A DNA stretch of 64,000 bases from Candidatus Pantoea floridensis (GCF_900215435.1 NZ_OCMY01000001.1:1674001-1738000); one strand, 5' to 3'; numbered from the stretch's first letter, positions 18,857 through 29,747 are shown. Notes: a model not told the origin generated them from the letters alone. Program-made: numbers and translations.

Positions 18857-19573
18857 TTATAGCAGCGAGGTCAGAGATGCCAACCGATCAATTTCAACGT
18901 GCGGCAGCAAACGCGCATCATCAATTTTCATCAGATTGCCTGCGCGCAGGTTAATCCAGCAGGCTTGCATGCCGGCACGCAGCGAACCGGCGACATCGGT
19001 GGTGAGATCGTCTCCCACATGCAGAATGTGCTCAGGCGCGATGTTCAAACGCTGCGCCGCGAGGTGATACATATCCTGCCACGGCTTAGCGCGGCCGTGC
19101 GGACCGGCTCGCAGCGCGAACTGGAAGTAGTGATCGATGCCGAGCTTTTCCGGACAGGCATTGCCGTTAGTGATCGCCACCAGCGGTACGCGCTCGCCCA
19201 GCCACGTCAACGTTTGATGCGTCTCGTCAGGCATAGCGACTTCGCTGCGCCAGTGATGGAATACGCTCATCACTTCGCTGGCACCGGTGGTTGCTTCCGT
19301 TGCAGATAAACCCACATTGAGCAGCGCCAGCTCCACCGAGCGGCGACGCCATTCAGACACGTCGTGATAAATCTCCGGCTCGCGCGCCAGCAACTCATTA
19401 CGCAGCGCCTGATAATCCGCTTGGGTAAACTCGCGCAGCGCCGGATGGTAGGCCTGCAAGGCGGCGTGCGATTCGGCCGTGGTTTTGCGGATCACTGGAT
19501 GGTTGTCGTACAGCGTGTCGTCGAGATCAAAGGTGATCGCTTTGATCGGGCCGAGCGGACGATAAAACTTCAT
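18857..19573 (-). CDS. yigB: YigB, HAD-family FMN / ribitylaminouracil phosphatase
   Basis: A HAD phosphatase of 238 residues. The E. coli homologue hydrolyses FMN and the riboflavin precursor 5-amino-6-ribitylamino-uracil phosphate. Motif I is [10 protein letters not shown] near residue 15, motif II VAITNGN, the lysine lies in GRAKPWQDM, and motif IV is [10 protein letters not shown]. Its start overlaps the xerC stop codon by one base (TAATG), so translation is coupled. Last gene of the lptM-dapF-yigA-xerC-yigB operon. Confidence 0.94.
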   Translation of the reverse strand: MKFYRPLGPIKAITFDLDDTLYDNHPVIRKTTAESHAALQAYHPALREFTQADYQALRNELLAREPEIYHDVSEWRRRSVELALLNVGLSATEATTGASEVMSVFHHWRSEVAMPDETHQTLTWLGERVPLVAITNGNACPEKLGIDHYFQFALRAGPHGRAKPWQDMYHLAAQRLNIAPEHILHVGDDLTTDVAGSLRAGMQACWINLRAGNLMKIDDARLLPHVEIDRLASLTSLL

Positions 19574-20481
19574 TAAGACTTTCCTCGTTTGGCACGCGGA
19601 TGGGCCGCATCGTAAACCGTCGCCAGATGCTGGAAATCCAGATGGGTGTAGATTTGCGTGGTCGCCAGATTGGCGTGGCCAAGCAGCTCCTGCACCGCGC
19701 GCAAATCGCCGCTCGATTCCAGCAGGTGCGTGGCAAAAGAGTGGCGCAGTTTATGCGGATGAATATGGCTGGCAACGCCCTGCTTAATGCCCCATTCGGC
19801 AAAGCGCTTCTGCACGTTGCGCGTCGAGATCCGGCTGCCGCGACTGGAGACAAACAGCGCATCATCCTGCGGCGCAAAGCTCGCGCGCAGCGGCAGCCAG
19901 TGCTGAATCCACGTCACCGCCGTGCCACCAATCGGCACCCGGCGCTCTTTACTGCCTTTACCCAGCACCCGCACTTCGCCGGCTTCCAAATCCATATGGC
20001 GACAGTCAATATTCACCAGCTCTGACAAACGCAACCCGCCGCCGTACATGGTTTCCAGCATCGCGCGGTCGCGCACCGCCAGCGGATCGTTAAGGTCGAT
20101 CTCCAGCAGCTGGTTTACTTCATCAACGTCCATGTTCTTCGGAAGATGGCGCGCGTTACGCGGCGTGGAAATCCCTTTGGCGGGATTGGCGGTCAACATG
20201 CCCTGATGAACTTGCCAGTCGAGAAAGCTGCGCAGCGCCGACATGCGCAATGCCAGACTGCTAGGCCCCAAACCGCCGCGACGGCTGCGTGCCGCCAGGG
20301 TGCGCACCTGCGCGGGTTCGAGCTGCGCCCAACTGGTCAACTTCATGTCATCGGCCATGTCGATAATGGCCTGCAACTGCCGCTGGTAATTCTTTTGCGT
20401 CAGCGGACTGAGCTGGCGTTCAACTTTCAGATAACGCAGAAAGTCATCCACGGCTGGCAGCAGCGGACTGACGCTACTCAT
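19573..20481 (-). CDS. xerC: XerC, site-specific tyrosine recombinase
   Basis: With XerD, it resolves chromosome dimers at dif and plasmid multimers. The 302 residues have an N-terminal SAM-like core-binding domain and a C-terminal catalytic domain. Catalytic residues are visible: Arg in GGGLRLSEL, Lys in [10 protein letters not shown], His and Arg in [13 protein letters not shown], His in [11 protein letters not shown], and the nucleophile Tyr in TQIYTHLDF. It overlaps yigA by four bases (ATGA) and yigB by one. Confidence 0.97.
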   Translation of the reverse strand: MSSVSPLLPAVDDFLRYLKVERQLSPLTQKNYQRQLQAIIDMADDMKLTSWAQLEPAQVRTLAARSRRGGLGPSSLALRMSALRSFLDWQVHQGMLTANPAKGISTPRNARHLPKNMDVDEVNQLLEIDLNDPLAVRDRAMLETMYGGGLRLSELVNIDCRHMDLEAGEVRVLGKGSKERRVPIGGTAVTWIQHWLPLRASFAPQDDALFVSSRGSRISTRNVQKRFAEWGIKQGVASHIHPHKLRHSFATHLLESSGDLRAVQELLGHANLATTQIYTHLDFQHLATVYDAAHPRAKRGKS

Positions 20482-21182
20482 GCGCGTTCAATCCAGCGCG
20501 ATAGCAGATCCGGCAGCATTTGCGCCAGATGCTGCAGCAGCAGCGTGCCCATGCCCGCCTGATAATGCTGGTTATCGCGGCTGGTAAACATCAGCACGCC
20601 TAGCTCACCGTGCTCACCCATCAGCGACATCGCCACCGAACCAATCGCTTTGGCCTGCGGCAACAGCAGTAATAGCTCCGGACCATTCAGACTGCCGAGA
20701 TAGTGCTGATCGTCGCCAAAGCGCTGAATACGCAGCGGCTCAAACGCCTGACGGGACAACCCGAGTTGGGTGAAATCTGAAGGTGCGCCAATGTGCCACT
20801 TGTCGTTGAACACGCGTACATGTGCGCCCGCCAGGCCCAGCTCGCGTGCCCAGCGATGCAAACGCGTCAGCATCTCTTGCAGGCTGTCTGCCGTGGCAAG
20901 ATGGCCTTGTAGCGTCAGCAGACGATCAAACAGCTGATGGTTGGCCGTGGCCTGCTCCATCAGCAGCGTGATCTCCTCTTCCAACTGCTGGATGTGGTTG
21001 CGCTGTCGCGCCATATGCCATTCCACCAGCGAAACGCTGCCGCGTACCGGATGCGGCACCATCATCTGTTCGACCTGGCGTGCATTGCGAATAAAGAAAT
21101 CGGGGTTGTGACGCAGAAATGCGCTTACCGATTGATCGTCCAGCAAAACCTCGCTTTCGGTCTGCTCTTCGACATTTTTCAT
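20478..21182 (-). CDS. yigA: YigA, DUF484 GAF-like protein
   Basis: A 234-residue cytoplasmic protein of the DUF484 family, with a coiled-coil N-terminal half ([19 protein letters not shown]) and a GAF-like C-terminal half. Its role is unknown, but it is nearly always found between dapF and xerC, which suggests a link to chromosome segregation or wall growth. It overlaps both neighbours by four bases, so the three genes are translated together. Confidence 0.92.
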   Translation of the reverse strand: MKNVEEQTESEVLLDDQSVSAFLRHNPDFFIRNARQVEQMMVPHPVRGSVSLVEWHMARQRNHIQQLEEEITLLMEQATANHQLFDRLLTLQGHLATADSLQEMLTRLHRWARELGLAGAHVRVFNDKWHIGAPSDFTQLGLSRQAFEPLRIQRFGDDQHYLGSLNGPELLLLLPQAKAIGSVAMSLMGEHGELGVLMFTSRDNQHYQAGMGTLLLQHLAQMLPDLLSRWIERA

Positions 21183-22003
21183 AGATGAATAAACCCATCG
21201 TAGACGTGTGTGGCGGGACCGGTCATAAACAGCGGCTGCCCTTCCCCTTTCCAGGCGATATGCAGCGTTCCGCCAGGCAGATCGACGCGCACATTCTCGG
21301 CCAAAATACCTTGCTGAATGCCGCAGGCAACCGCCGCACAGGCGCCGCTACCGCACGCCTGCGTTTCACCCGCGCCGCGTTCATACACGCGCAGACGGAT
21401 GTGCTCGCGATGAATCACTTCCATAAAGCCGACATTAACGCGTTCGGGAAAACGCTCATGGCTTTCCAGCTCCGGGCCCAGCGTTTCTACCTGCGCAGTT
21501 TTCACGCTTTCCACCTGAATCACACAGTGTGGATTGCCCATCGACACCGCACCAAACATCACGGTTTGTTCGGCAACGCGTTGTAAATAAAGGTTCTCAG
21601 CTTTATTTGCACGTAACGGCACGCTTTGCGGTTCGAAATTAGGTTGCCCCATATTCACACGCACCAGCTCATCGTTGGTAACGCTAAGCACCATGCGACC
21701 GGTTTGCGTACTGACGCGGATGTCGCTTTTGTTGGTCAATCCTTTCAGGCGCACAAAGCGGGCAAAACAGCGCGCGCCGTTGCCACACTGCGCGACTTCG
21801 CTGCCATCGGCGTTAAAAATGCGGTAGTGGAAATCGAGATCCGGATCGTAAGGTGGCTCGACGATCAGCAGCTGATCGAAACCGATCCCCAGATGTCTGT
21901 CCGCCAGGCGGCGAATCAGTTCCGGCGAAAAAAAGACGTTTTGCGTCACGGCATCCACAACCATAAAGTCGTTGCCGAGACCGTGCATTTTTGAGAACTG
22001 CAT
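21179..22003 (-). CDS. dapF: DapF, diaminopimelate epimerase
   Basis: Converts LL- to meso-diaminopimelate for peptidoglycan and lysine synthesis, a cofactor-free two-cysteine racemase. Both active-site cysteines are in their motifs: [16 protein letters not shown] near residue 73 and [11 protein letters not shown] near 217. The start [13 protein letters not shown] at 22003 gives 274 residues, the E. coli length, with GGAG upstream. An ATG at 22027 adds eight residues but has no ribosome site. It follows lptM by 29 bp and overlaps yigA. Confidence 0.97.
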   Translation of the reverse strand: MQFSKMHGLGNDFMVVDAVTQNVFFSPELIRRLADRHLGIGFDQLLIVEPPYDPDLDFHYRIFNADGSEVAQCGNGARCFARFVRLKGLTNKSDIRVSTQTGRMVLSVTNDELVRVNMGQPNFEPQSVPLRANKAENLYLQRVAEQTVMFGAVSMGNPHCVIQVESVKTAQVETLGPELESHERFPERVNVGFMEVIHREHIRLRVYERGAGETQACGSGACAAVACGIQQGILAENVRVDLPGGTLHIAWKGEGQPLFMTGPATHVYDGFIHL

Positions 22004-22032
22004 TTTCTGCTCCGCCGGATTACTCATAGAGT

Positions 22033-22236
22033 TTAGTTTGCCTGCGAACCAGGCTTGCTGGTGACCAGGCCACCCACATCAGCATCCTGAGAAGCTTTCT
22101 GCTGCTGCTCGGTGACCTGCTGATGAGGCTTGTTGGGTTGATCTTTTGGCGGGAAATACAACGGTCCTTTCAGGCCACAGCCTACCAGGCTAACCAGTGC
22201 CAGCGCCATACCCAGCTGACTTATCGCTCGTATCAT
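22033..22236 (-). CDS. lptM: LptM (YifL), lipoprotein of the LPS translocon
   Basis: A 67-residue lipoprotein with the lipobox LVGC (Cys20) and the family-defining [10 protein letters not shown] just after it. In E. coli, LptM binds LptD and aids its assembly. No Asp follows the cysteine, so outer-membrane sorting is expected. It heads the lptM-dapF-yigA-xerC-yigB operon. In E. coli cyaY lies next to it; here it does not. Confidence 0.92.
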   Translation of the reverse strand: MIRAISQLGMALALVSLVGCGLKGPLYFPPKDQPNKPHQQVTEQQQKASQDADVGGLVTSKPGSQAN

Positions 22237-22344
22237 TCTGTCTGCTCTTCTGTCCTTAAGCCATGGTTGCTTATCATCGCAGTTGACGTTGTAAAAGCAA
22301 CAGGAAATAGCCGCAATTCCAGCAGCAGGTCAGAGTTAGAGCGT

Positions 22345-22371
22345 ATCCCACCGCGCGAACGCGGGCGGGAT
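22345..22371 (-). other. Hairpin at the cyaA 3' end
   Basis: ATCCC and GGGAT enclose CCGCG-CGAA-CGCGG, an imperfect GC-rich stem ending at the first base of the cyaA stop codon. No U run follows on the cyaA strand, so it may protect the transcript end or assist Rho-dependent ending rather than act as an intrinsic terminator. Confidence 0.5.
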
Positions 22372-24932
22372 CAATGCATTTGGTAACGCGGCTGGAAATC
22401 GCCGTTATCGTTATCAGGCTGCGTAGCGCACAGCTGCGTTAACGTTTGGCTGCGGAACGGAATCACCTGGAATCGCTCACCCGTGTTCACAATTTGGTAG
22501 AACTGCGGCAAGTTAAAGTTGATAAAGCTTGAGCCGTAGGTAAAGCGATCGTGAGATGAGGAGTAGAAACGGCTCACGTCACGCACCAGCTCTTCTTTAC
22601 TGCCTTCGCAGTGATGATAAACCTCAACGCGATTGGTTTCGTCGAGGATATAGATATTGAAGCCGCGATCGTCTGTGGTGTCTTCAAAGAAGAACTGAAT
22701 GATGCCCTCGCTGGCATAGCCGTTTACCACCGGCGGCAGCGGCGTCTGATTCGATTCCACTTTGATCGACAAACCGTGCAGCTTGTTATTGGAAATCGCA
22801 CCATAGAATTCAACGGCGTTTTCCAGCTTCTGCACGGAGACGCTCATCCGTTCAAAGAATAAGCCCCAGGTTTGGCCCGCCATGCGTAACGCTTTGAAGC
22901 GGCCAGGTTCCTGACGCGTGCTGGATAAACGCAGCTCAATACATTCTGAAACCAGCTGCTGCACGCGAGTGCGGATTAAGCCGCGCAGATGCTGGCTGTA
23001 GCAGAACACTTCTACCGTATCCGGCGGCGCCGCATCCTGATGCATTTTACCGAGGATGGTTTTCAGCGCTTCAATCATCGCCTGCTCGCCGCTAAAGTGC
23101 AGCGTGCGCACTTCATTCCACGAGTTGCGATACAGCAGATCGATACTGCCAATCAGGCATTGCTGCTGCTGACCAAAGCTGAATACGTCCAGCTTACGGA
23201 AATCAAAATGCACCACCTGATTGCGGAATGCCGAGGTGGGATCGTGTTCCAGATTGACGATAATCGCCAGGTGACGGATTTCACACGGGCTATAGAGTGC
23301 TTTCGGCGTGGGTGCCGGCACGCGCAGCGGGAAGTGGCTCGACACGTCATTGACCAGCTCCTGCAGACGTGGCAAATCGCACAGATCGTTGCCTTTCATA
23401 TGCAGGCGCGTTTTGCTGGTGAGTAAACCGTTGAACCACGCCCACGCCACCAGCTTGTTCAGGTAGCGGTTATATTCCAGCGGCTGATGGCTGATGATGG
23501 AACTCATGTCGGGGGCCTGGTTATACAGATACCATCCAGCACGGTTCGCGCGGCCCGCCGGGACATGAATAAAGGTGAGATTTTCTTCCGAGAGATCCGG
23601 CGAGATCTGGGGGTTCACCAGCGTCACCTTACCCGGCAACGCCTCAAATGCGGCATACAGTTTACGCGTCAGCACGCCGATATCCTGCGGGCTGGCACTG
23701 ACGCTTAAATTGTTACGGCGCGCAAAGCGGATCAGGTTGCGATAACTTTGCATCATCGCATCCAGCAACTCATTGTGCGCTTCGCGTACCCGTTCGATTT
23801 TCCACTCTGCGCGGTTATCCAGTACCGCTAGCTTCTCTTCATCCCAGCCCCACTCTTTCACCAGCTGCGAAAGGATCTCGCGACGCCAGCCCGTGCGCTG
23901 ATGATGATGATCTTCGCTGGAGAGCTTTTCACACACTTTTAAGTAGAAACATCGACGCACTAAATCGAGGCGCGCCATGTCATCAACGCTGGTGAGGTAG
24001 CGCGTTACGCGCTCCAGCATCATGCAATAGGGATCAAGACCGAAGCATACAATTTCGCCATCGTGCAGGCGCTGTTTGATATCCATTGAAAGCAATTGCG
24101 TGTTGGGATATTCCCAACTGTAGGCTTCCAGCAGTAGGGTTTTCAGCACCGCTTTATACGGCGAATCGATACTTTTATACAGCTGCCACAAACTGGCACC
24201 GAAGTACTCTTCCGCCGACAGCGTGCCAAGGCCGCCGAGATCCAGCCACTCATTCGGCGTGAGCACGCCCTGAGAATAGAGTGACATGACGTAATCGTCG
24301 TAATGGTGTTCTTCTTCGCCCGGCACCATGTTCCACAGGATGCGTTTACCGGCCATCCGCACCGCGGTGCGATAGAACTCATCCAGCAGCAAAATATGTT
24401 GGGTGGAACCGCAGTCTTCACCGCCGAGGCTGCCGCTTTCGTTATGGCGGAAACGGTTCTCGTCAATCAGGAAGAAGCTCACTTCCACACCCATTGACAC
24501 ACACCATTTCTGCAACAGCGTACACTTGCGCTGCAGATTGAGGCGCTCTTCATTATCCAGCCAGGATTGATGGCATACCCAGATGTCGAGATCGGAGATG
24601 CTGTTTTGCCCCACGGACGAGGTACTGCCCATGGAGTAAATGCCGGTGATTGGACGTTCGCCTTTCACGCTGCTGCTGAGGTCAAGCGGCTGGCCGCTCG
24701 CTAAATTTTGCAGCAGCTGCTGCTGATTTTCCTCGGGCGTGTAGAAGCAAACGCCATGCGGAACGCTACCTTCGAGGTAGCCCGGCATCAGCGGATGATG
24801 GTAGTGCAATAATGTTGGCAGCAGACTGTAGACTTGCTGGAAAGCAGGTCCCATGGCAGCCAGTGCACGATCAACGCGCAGCTGGTTAATAGCATCCAGT
24901 CTCTGTTTCAGTGTCTCAATGTAGAGGTACAA
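22371..24932 (-). CDS. cyaA: CyaA, class I adenylate cyclase (TTG start)
   Basis: Makes cAMP for CRP signalling. The 853-residue protein has an N-terminal catalytic half ([19 protein letters not shown], with the metal-binding Asp pair near residue 115) and a C-terminal regulatory half that responds to phosphorylated EIIA-Glc. I place the start at TTG 24930-24932 (encoding [15 protein letters not shown]) because E. coli CyaA starts with UUG at exactly this residue; the frame extends further up to 24965. The rare start keeps synthesis low. Divergent from hemC. The expected downstream cyaY is missing. Confidence 0.95.
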   Translation of the reverse strand: MYLYIETLKQRLDAINQLRVDRALAAMGPAFQQVYSLLPTLLHYHHPLMPGYLEGSVPHGVCFYTPEENQQQLLQNLASGQPLDLSSSVKGERPITGIYSMGSTSSVGQNSISDLDIWVCHQSWLDNEERLNLQRKCTLLQKWCVSMGVEVSFFLIDENRFRHNESGSLGGEDCGSTQHILLLDEFYRTAVRMAGKRILWNMVPGEEEHHYDDYVMSLYSQGVLTPNEWLDLGGLGTLSAEEYFGASLWQLYKSIDSPYKAVLKTLLLEAYSWEYPNTQLLSMDIKQRLHDGEIVCFGLDPYCMMLERVTRYLTSVDDMARLDLVRRCFYLKVCEKLSSEDHHHQRTGWRREILSQLVKEWGWDEEKLAVLDNRAEWKIERVREAHNELLDAMMQSYRNLIRFARRNNLSVSASPQDIGVLTRKLYAAFEALPGKVTLVNPQISPDLSEENLTFIHVPAGRANRAGWYLYNQAPDMSSIISHQPLEYNRYLNKLVAWAWFNGLLTSKTRLHMKGNDLCDLPRLQELVNDVSSHFPLRVPAPTPKALYSPCEIRHLAIIVNLEHDPTSAFRNQVVHFDFRKLDVFSFGQQQQCLIGSIDLLYRNSWNEVRTLHFSGEQAMIEALKTILGKMHQDAAPPDTVEVFCYSQHLRGLIRTRVQQLVSECIELRLSSTRQEPGRFKALRMAGQTWGLFFERMSVSVQKLENAVEFYGAISNNKLHGLSIKVESNQTPLPPVVNGYASEGIIQFFFEDTTDDRGFNIYILDETNRVEVYHHCEGSKEELVRDVSRFYSSSHDRFTYGSSFINFNLPQFYQIVNTGERFQVIPFRSQTLTQLCATQPDNDNGDFQPRYQMH

Positions 24933-25023
24933 GACGTTTCGCCTGATTGTCCCAGTGTTAAGCACCCTGTTTCCAACGCCTGCCGCTTAATAATAAAGAT
25001 ATTGGGCAAATTATTGCTGGAAA

Positions 25024-25039
25024 CGTGATCAATCTAACA
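25024..25039 (-). promoter_or_regulatory. CRP site at the cyaA promoter
   Basis: On the minus strand, TGTTA-N6-TCACG within AGGTGTTAGATTGATCACG matches the known E. coli cyaA P2 CRP site closely. A -10-like TATTAT lies downstream at 24990-24995. cAMP-CRP would repress its own cyclase gene, as established in E. coli. Confidence 0.75.
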
Positions 25040-25201
25040 CCTGGAGGATTGACCGTAAAGAAAGTTGCGCTACTTAACAGTTTAGCATGTTCCGACTCTA
25101 GCCCGGCTTTTTTCAGACTCCAACCTCAATTTCAAACCGCGTAAATACGGCCACAATTGACATCGCGTCCTTAACAAGACCGTTGAAACTGACAGCATTC
25201 C

Positions 25202-25216
25202 CCTATCAATGATAGG
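25202..25216. promoter_or_regulatory. tetO-like perfect palindrome in the hemC promoter region
   Basis: CCTATCA-A-TGATAGG is a perfect 7+1+7 palindrome with the CTATCA-N-TGATAG core of TetR-family operators. A possible promoter, CTGACA (25189-25194) and TAGGAT (25213-25218) with an 18 bp spacer, would place it across the -10. It is 32 bp before the hemC start. A binding protein is not identified; a 5'-leader hairpin is the alternative. Confidence 0.45.
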
Positions 25217-25248
25217 ATATTCGATGAACGATCAAAATGGTTAACAGC

Positions 25249-26190
25249 ATGTTAAACAAAATTTTCAGAATTGCTACCAGACAAAGTCCTCTTGCTTTAT
25301 GGCAGGCACAATATGTCCAACAGCGCCTGATGGCCGCCCATCCGGGGTTGCAAGTTGAGCTGCTGCCGATGGTCACGAAAGGTGATGTCATTCTTGATAC
25401 GCCCCTGGCAAAAGTGGGCGGCAAAGGCCTGTTTGTCAAAGAGCTGGAGCTGGCAATGCTGGACGGCCGTGCCGATCTCGCCGTGCATTCAATGAAGGAT
25501 GTGCCGGTCGATTTTCCGCAAGGCTTGGGTCTGGTGACCATTTGCGAGCGCGAAGATCCGCGTGATGCTTTCGTCTCCAATCGTTACAACAGCGTTGATG
25601 AACTGCCTCAGGGCGCGGTGGTGGGCACATCCAGCCTGCGTCGCCAGTGCCAACTCAGCGCGCGTCGTCCCGATTTAGTCATTCGCTCGCTGCGTGGCAA
25701 TGTGGGTACGCGTCTCGGAAAACTTGATGCCGGTGAATATGATGCCATCATCCTGGCAGCCGCAGGCTTAAAACGTTTGGGTCTGGAAGATCGCATTCGC
25801 CAGGCCATGCCGGCAGAGATTTCTCTGCCAGCCGTTGGCCAGGGCGCGGTCGGCATCGAATGCCGTATTGATGATGAGCAATTGATTACGCTACTGCAGG
25901 CGTTGAATCATGACGAGACCTCAGTGTGCGTGCGTGCTGAACGTGCCATGAACACGCGGCTGGAGGGTGGTTGTCAGGTGCCTATCGGCAGCTTCGCGGT
26001 GCTGGAAGACGACGCGCTCTGGCTGCGCGGTTTAGTTGGATCGCCCGATGGCAAGCAAATGGTGGTGGGCGAGCGTCGTGGACCGCGTGATCAAGCGGAA
26101 AAAATGGGCATTTCCCTGGCCGAGGAGTTATTGGATGGCGGCGCCCGCGACATTCTGCGCGAAGTCTATCAGGGACATCCTCCCGCATGA
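25249..26190 (+). CDS. hemC: HemC, porphobilinogen deaminase
   Basis: Polymerises four porphobilinogen units into hydroxymethylbilane on a dipyrromethane cofactor. The cofactor-binding Cys is in EGGCQVPIG near residue 242, the catalytic Asp in [11 protein letters not shown] near 84, and the arginine motif is [11 protein letters not shown]. The start [18 protein letters not shown] at 25249 matches E. coli MLDNVLRIATRQ, 313 residues; an in-frame ATG at 25237 is an alternative. Neither start has a strong ribosome site. First gene of hemCDXY, divergent from cyaA. Confidence 0.95.
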   Translation: MLNKIFRIATRQSPLALWQAQYVQQRLMAAHPGLQVELLPMVTKGDVILDTPLAKVGGKGLFVKELELAMLDGRADLAVHSMKDVPVDFPQGLGLVTICEREDPRDAFVSNRYNSVDELPQGAVVGTSSLRRQCQLSARRPDLVIRSLRGNVGTRLGKLDAGEYDAIILAAAGLKRLGLEDRIRQAMPAEISLPAVGQGAVGIECRIDDEQLITLLQALNHDETSVCVRAERAMNTRLEGGCQVPIGSFAVLEDDALWLRGLVGSPDGKQMVVGERRGPRDQAEKMGISLAEELLDGGARDILREVYQGHPPA

Positions 26191-26927
26191 CCATCCTTGT
26201 GACCCGCCCGGAACCGGCTGCCAGTGAACTGGTCTCGCGTTTGCGAAACCTGGGGAAACTGGCGTGGAGCCTACCGCTGATTGAATTCACGCCGGGTCGC
26301 GATCTTGTTCATTTACCGCAACAACTTGCCGCACTGCAAGCGGGCGATCTGGTGTTTCTGCTGTCGCAGCAGGTGGTGACCTTCGCCCAGCCAGCTTTAC
26401 AACATAGCGCGACAGCATGGCCTTCTGCGCTCAGCTATTATGCTATCGGACGCAGCACGGCTTTGGCTTTGCATACCGTCAGTAATCTGAAAGTAGACTA
26501 TCCTCATGCGCGGGAGACCAGTGAGGAGCTGGTGCGCCTGAATCGTCTGCAGCAGGTAACAGGCAAACGCGCGCTGATACTGCGCGGCAGCCCGGGCCGC
26601 GAATTACTGGCCGAAACGCTGATTGAACGCGGCGCGGAAGTACAATATTGCGAGTGTTATCAGCGCTGTGAAAAGCACTATAACGGCGCGACTGAAGGCC
26701 GACGCTGGCGCGATCGAGGCATTACAACGCTGGTGGTAACCAGCGGCGAAATGTTACAACAACTGTTTTCGCTGTTTTCGCCGATTGACCGGCGGGAATG
26801 GTTACTGCACTGTCGGCTTGTTGTCGTCAGTGAACGTTTGGCTACGCAAGCCGCTGAATTAGGCTGGCAGGACATAGATGTAGCCGATGGTGCCGATAAC
26901 GATGCGCTGCTGCGCGCGTTACGCTGA
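26187..26927 (+). CDS. hemD: HemD, uroporphyrinogen III synthase
   Basis: Closes hydroxymethylbilane with D-ring inversion to uroporphyrinogen III, the branch point for heme, siroheme and B12. It has 246 residues, the E. coli length, in two Rossmann-like lobes. The family is variable, but [16 protein letters not shown] at the start and [12 protein letters not shown] with the tail [14 protein letters not shown] are typical. It overlaps hemC by four bases (ATGA), as in E. coli. Confidence 0.94.
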   Translation: MTILVTRPEPAASELVSRLRNLGKLAWSLPLIEFTPGRDLVHLPQQLAALQAGDLVFLLSQQVVTFAQPALQHSATAWPSALSYYAIGRSTALALHTVSNLKVDYPHARETSEELVRLNRLQQVTGKRALILRGSPGRELLAETLIERGAEVQYCECYQRCEKHYNGATEGRRWRDRGITTLVVTSGEMLQQLFSLFSPIDRREWLLHCRLVVVSERLATQAAELGWQDIDVADGADNDALLRALR

Positions 26928-26950
26928 ACTTAACAATGGGATGAGCCATA

Positions 26951-28081
26951 ATGACGGAACAAAAAGCCTCCTCCGCCATGGTTGAAGAAACCACCCCAGC
27001 GGACAATTCTCCCTCTCCAGCTACTCAGCCACCTCGCGATAAAAAAAGCGATGGCAAAGTGCTGAGTGCGGTGGCGATTGTCATTGCGCTGGCGATTGGG
27101 GCGGGACTTTACCTCAATGGGAAACACCAGGCCGATTTACAGGCTCAAACTAACCAGAATCTGAGTGAGCAGCTGAGCGCCTTGCAGCAGCAACTGGGCA
27201 GCGATAAACAGCAGCTGACGCAACAGCTGGATAACGCCAGCAGTGCCCTGCAGGAAACACGCACCCTGCAGGACAACAGCGCCAAAGAGCTGGAAACCCT
27301 GCGTGATAAAGTCGCCACTATTTCCGGCAATGACACGCGCACCTGGCTACTGGCTCAGGCAGATTACCTTGTCAAGCTGGCCGGTCGTAAGTTGTGGAGC
27401 GATCAGGATGTCACCACCGCGGCGGCATTGCTGAAAAGTGCAGATACCAGCCTGGCAGACATGAACGATCCCAGCGTCATGAACGTGCGCCGCGCGCTGA
27501 CGCAGGATATCAGCTCACTTTCTGCCGTGAGTCAGATTGACTATGACGGCACCATCCTCAAGCTTAATCAGCTGTCGAACGGCGTGGATAATCTGCGATT
27601 GGCCGACAACGACAGCGATGATTCACCCATGGATGCCGACGGCGGTGAGCTCTCCAGTTCACTGCACGAGTGGCGCCAGAACCTGGTGAAAAGCTGGCAT
27701 AATTTTATGGATGATTTCATCACCATCCGTCGCCGTGATAACACTGCACAGCCGCTGCTGGCGCCGAATCAGGACGTTTATCTGCGTGAAAACATCCGTT
27801 CGCGCCTGCTCATTGCGGCGCAAGCCGTGCCGCGTCATCAGGATGAAATTTACAAGCAGTCTATCGATGCGGTATCGACCTGGGTTCGAGCCTGGTATGA
27901 CACCAATGATGCCGCGACCAAAGCTTTCCTTACGCAACTGGATGAACTGAGCCAGCAGAGCATTTCGATGGATGTACCGGATACGCTGGAAAGTCAGCCG
28001 CTGTTGGAAAAACTGATGCAAACTCGCGTGCGTAATTTGCTGGCCCAACCATCGGCTGCCGCTGATCAACAGGGAGGCTAA
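26951..28081 (+). CDS. hemX: HemX, inner-membrane protein of the heme operon
   Basis: A 376-residue protein with a charged, Pro-rich N-terminus, one membrane helix near residues 37-56 ([15 protein letters not shown]), then a long coiled-coil region rich in Gln and a periplasmic domain. It is annotated in the past as a uroporphyrinogen methylase, but it has no methylase motif; the family role is unsettled. It lies 23 bp after hemD and 2 bp before hemY. Confidence 0.9.
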   Translation: MTEQKASSAMVEETTPADNSPSPATQPPRDKKSDGKVLSAVAIVIALAIGAGLYLNGKHQADLQAQTNQNLSEQLSALQQQLGSDKQQLTQQLDNASSALQETRTLQDNSAKELETLRDKVATISGNDTRTWLLAQADYLVKLAGRKLWSDQDVTTAAALLKSADTSLADMNDPSVMNVRRALTQDISSLSAVSQIDYDGTILKLNQLSNGVDNLRLADNDSDDSPMDADGGELSSSLHEWRQNLVKSWHNFMDDFITIRRRDNTAQPLLAPNQDVYLRENIRSRLLIAAQAVPRHQDEIYKQSIDAVSTWVRAWYDTNDAATKAFLTQLDELSQQSISMDVPDTLESQPLLEKLMQTRVRNLLAQPSAAADQQGG

Positions 28082-28083
28082 GC

Positions 28084-29280
28084 ATGCTGAAAGTATTGGT
28101 GCTTTTCCTGCTGCTAATGGCGGGCATCGTGGTTGGACCGATGGTGGCAGGCCATCAGGGCTACGTGCTGATTCAAACCGACAACTGGAATATCGAAACC
28201 AGCGTAACCGGGCTGGCGATTATTTTAATCCTCAGCCTGCTGGTGATTTTGCTGGTCGAATGGATTTTGCGTCGCCTGCTACGCACCGGCGCACGCACAC
28301 GCGGTTGGTTCACCGGTCGTAAACGTCGCAGCGCGCAGCGCCACACGCAAAGTGCACTGATGAAACTGGCTGAAGGCGATTATAAGCAGGCCGAAAAGTT
28401 GTTATCGAAGAACGCCGATCACGCCGTTCAGCCGGTGGCTAACTATTTACTCGCTGCCGAAGCCGCACAGCAACGTGGTGATGAGGTACGCGCCAATCAG
28501 CATCTGGAACGTGCCGCAGAGTTATCGGAGAACGATACGATTCCCGTCGAAATTACCCGCGTACGTCTGCAACTGGCGCGCAACGAAGATCACGCTGCGC
28601 GTCATGGTGTAGATCGTCTGCTGGAAGTGGCACCGCGCCATCCGGAAGTATTACGCCTGGCAGAGCAAGCTTATATTCGTACCGGCGCGTGGAGCGCGCT
28701 GCTCGATATTCTGCCTTCGATGCAAAAAGTGCAGATCAACGATGAAGCACAGCGCGAGGCCCTTCAGCAGCAAGCCTGGCTGGGCCTGATGAATCAGGCG
28801 ATGGCCGATCAGGGCAGCGACGGCTTGAAGAAATGGTGGCAAAACCAGAGCCGCAAAACGCGTCAGGAAACCGCTTTGCAGGTGGCAATGGCAGAACATC
28901 TGATTGAATGTGACGACCCCGATACTGCGCAAAGCATCGTGCTGGAAGGTCTGAAGCGTCAATATGACGATCGTCTGGTGCTGCTAATGCCGCGTATTAA
29001 AAGCGGCGATCCGCAAGCTCTGGAAAAAGCGCTGCGTCAGCAGATTAAACAGCACGGCGCTACACCGCTGCTGCACAGCACGCTTGGCCAGATGCTGATG
29101 CGTCATGGTGAATGGCAGCAGGCGGCAGAAGCCTTCCAGCAGGCGCTGGCACAGCGTCCAGATGCCTTTGATTATGCCTGGCTGGCCGATGTTTACGATC
29201 GTCTGCACCGCCCGGAAGACGCGGCAAAAATGCGCCGCGAAGGTCTGTTACTTACGCTGAAGACTAATCCCAGCGCCTGA
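28084..29280 (+). CDS. hemY: HemY, TPR-containing inner-membrane protein
   Basis: 398 residues, equal to E. coli HemY: two membrane helices (about 1-20 and 40-62), then a cytoplasmic array of TPR-like helices with HGEWQQAAEAFQQALAQRP near the end. It is linked to late heme synthesis in E. coli but is not the protoporphyrinogen oxidase HemY of Gram-positives. Only 2 bp separate it from hemX. The operon ends in a strong terminator. Confidence 0.93.
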   Translation: MLKVLVLFLLLMAGIVVGPMVAGHQGYVLIQTDNWNIETSVTGLAIILILSLLVILLVEWILRRLLRTGARTRGWFTGRKRRSAQRHTQSALMKLAEGDYKQAEKLLSKNADHAVQPVANYLLAAEAAQQRGDEVRANQHLERAAELSENDTIPVEITRVRLQLARNEDHAARHGVDRLLEVAPRHPEVLRLAEQAYIRTGAWSALLDILPSMQKVQINDEAQREALQQQAWLGLMNQAMADQGSDGLKKWWQNQSRKTRQETALQVAMAEHLIECDDPDTAQSIVLEGLKRQYDDRLVLLMPRIKSGDPQALEKALRQQIKQHGATPLLHSTLGQMLMRHGEWQQAAEAFQQALAQRPDAFDYAWLADVYDRLHRPEDAAKMRREGLLLTLKTNPSA

Positions 29281-29306
29281 TTTTTACGTTTGTTACTTTT
29301 GTGCAC

Positions 29307-29331
29307 GCCGGGCTTGTCCCGGCTTTTTTTT
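29307..29331 (+). terminator. Rho-independent terminator of hemCDXY
   Basis: GCCGGG, a 5 nt loop, CCCGGC and eight T, 26 nt after the hemY stop. It faces the GlmZ terminator that ends on the other strand 20 bp away. Confidence 0.93.
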
Positions 29332-29351
29332 GCCTGCTGCAAATTGTAGAT

Positions 29352-29551
29352 AAAAAAACACCTGCCATAAGCAGGTGTAAGATCAGGTCGTTCAGACAAC
29401 TGATGGCATCCGACTCAACGTAATGTCCTTCTTACTGCAGTAAAGCGTGCGCAATGACTGCCAGGCTGGACAACGGATGCCGTAAGGGGCTCTGCATCAT
29501 TCCCAGGTTTATGTAGCATTAGCAAACATAAGAGGTGGAATGAGCATCTAC
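29352..29551 (-). ncRNA. glmZ: GlmZ small RNA
   Basis: A Hfq-dependent RNA that activates glmS (glucosamine-6-phosphate synthase) translation in E. coli and is itself cleaved through RapZ. I recognise it by its 5' end, GTAGATGCTCATTCC, then CTCTTATGTT and GGGAATGATGCAGAGCC, all near identical to E. coli, and by its position next to hemY. It ends in a terminator: ACACCTGC, loop TTATG, GCAGGTGT, then seven T. The length is about 200 nt (207 in E. coli). It has a sigma-54 promoter and upstream GlrR sites. Confidence 0.9.
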
Positions 29552-29562
29552 AGCAATATTAT

Positions 29563-29579
29563 TGCACATGGCGTGCCAA
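29563..29579 (-). promoter_or_regulatory. Sigma-54 promoter of glmZ
   Basis: On the minus strand TGGCACGCCATGTGCA carries the invariant GG and GC with exactly 10 bases between them, and TGGCAC is a perfect -24 box. The -12 GC lies 12-13 nt before the GlmZ 5' end, the correct distance. E. coli glmY, and glmZ in several relatives, use such promoters. Confidence 0.85.
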
Positions 29580-29684
29580 AGTTGCAGGTACCAGAATAAG
29601 TTATTTTATTTCAATAAGATAAAAATAAGGGTTTGACGCTGTCTGATATCACTGTCGGGAATTTACTGCATCCAACCCGAAAGA

Positions 29685-29702
29685 TGTCTCTGCAAAGCGA
29701 CA
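29685..29702. promoter_or_regulatory. GlrR activator site 1 upstream of glmZ
   Basis: TGTC-N10-GACA, a perfect match to the GlrR consensus, about 140 bp upstream of the GlmZ start. GlrR is the sigma-54 activator partner of GlrK. Confidence 0.75.
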
Positions 29703-29747
29703 AGCTATGCAAGCAAATGTCATATCCAATAAAAACAGAGGGTTAAA

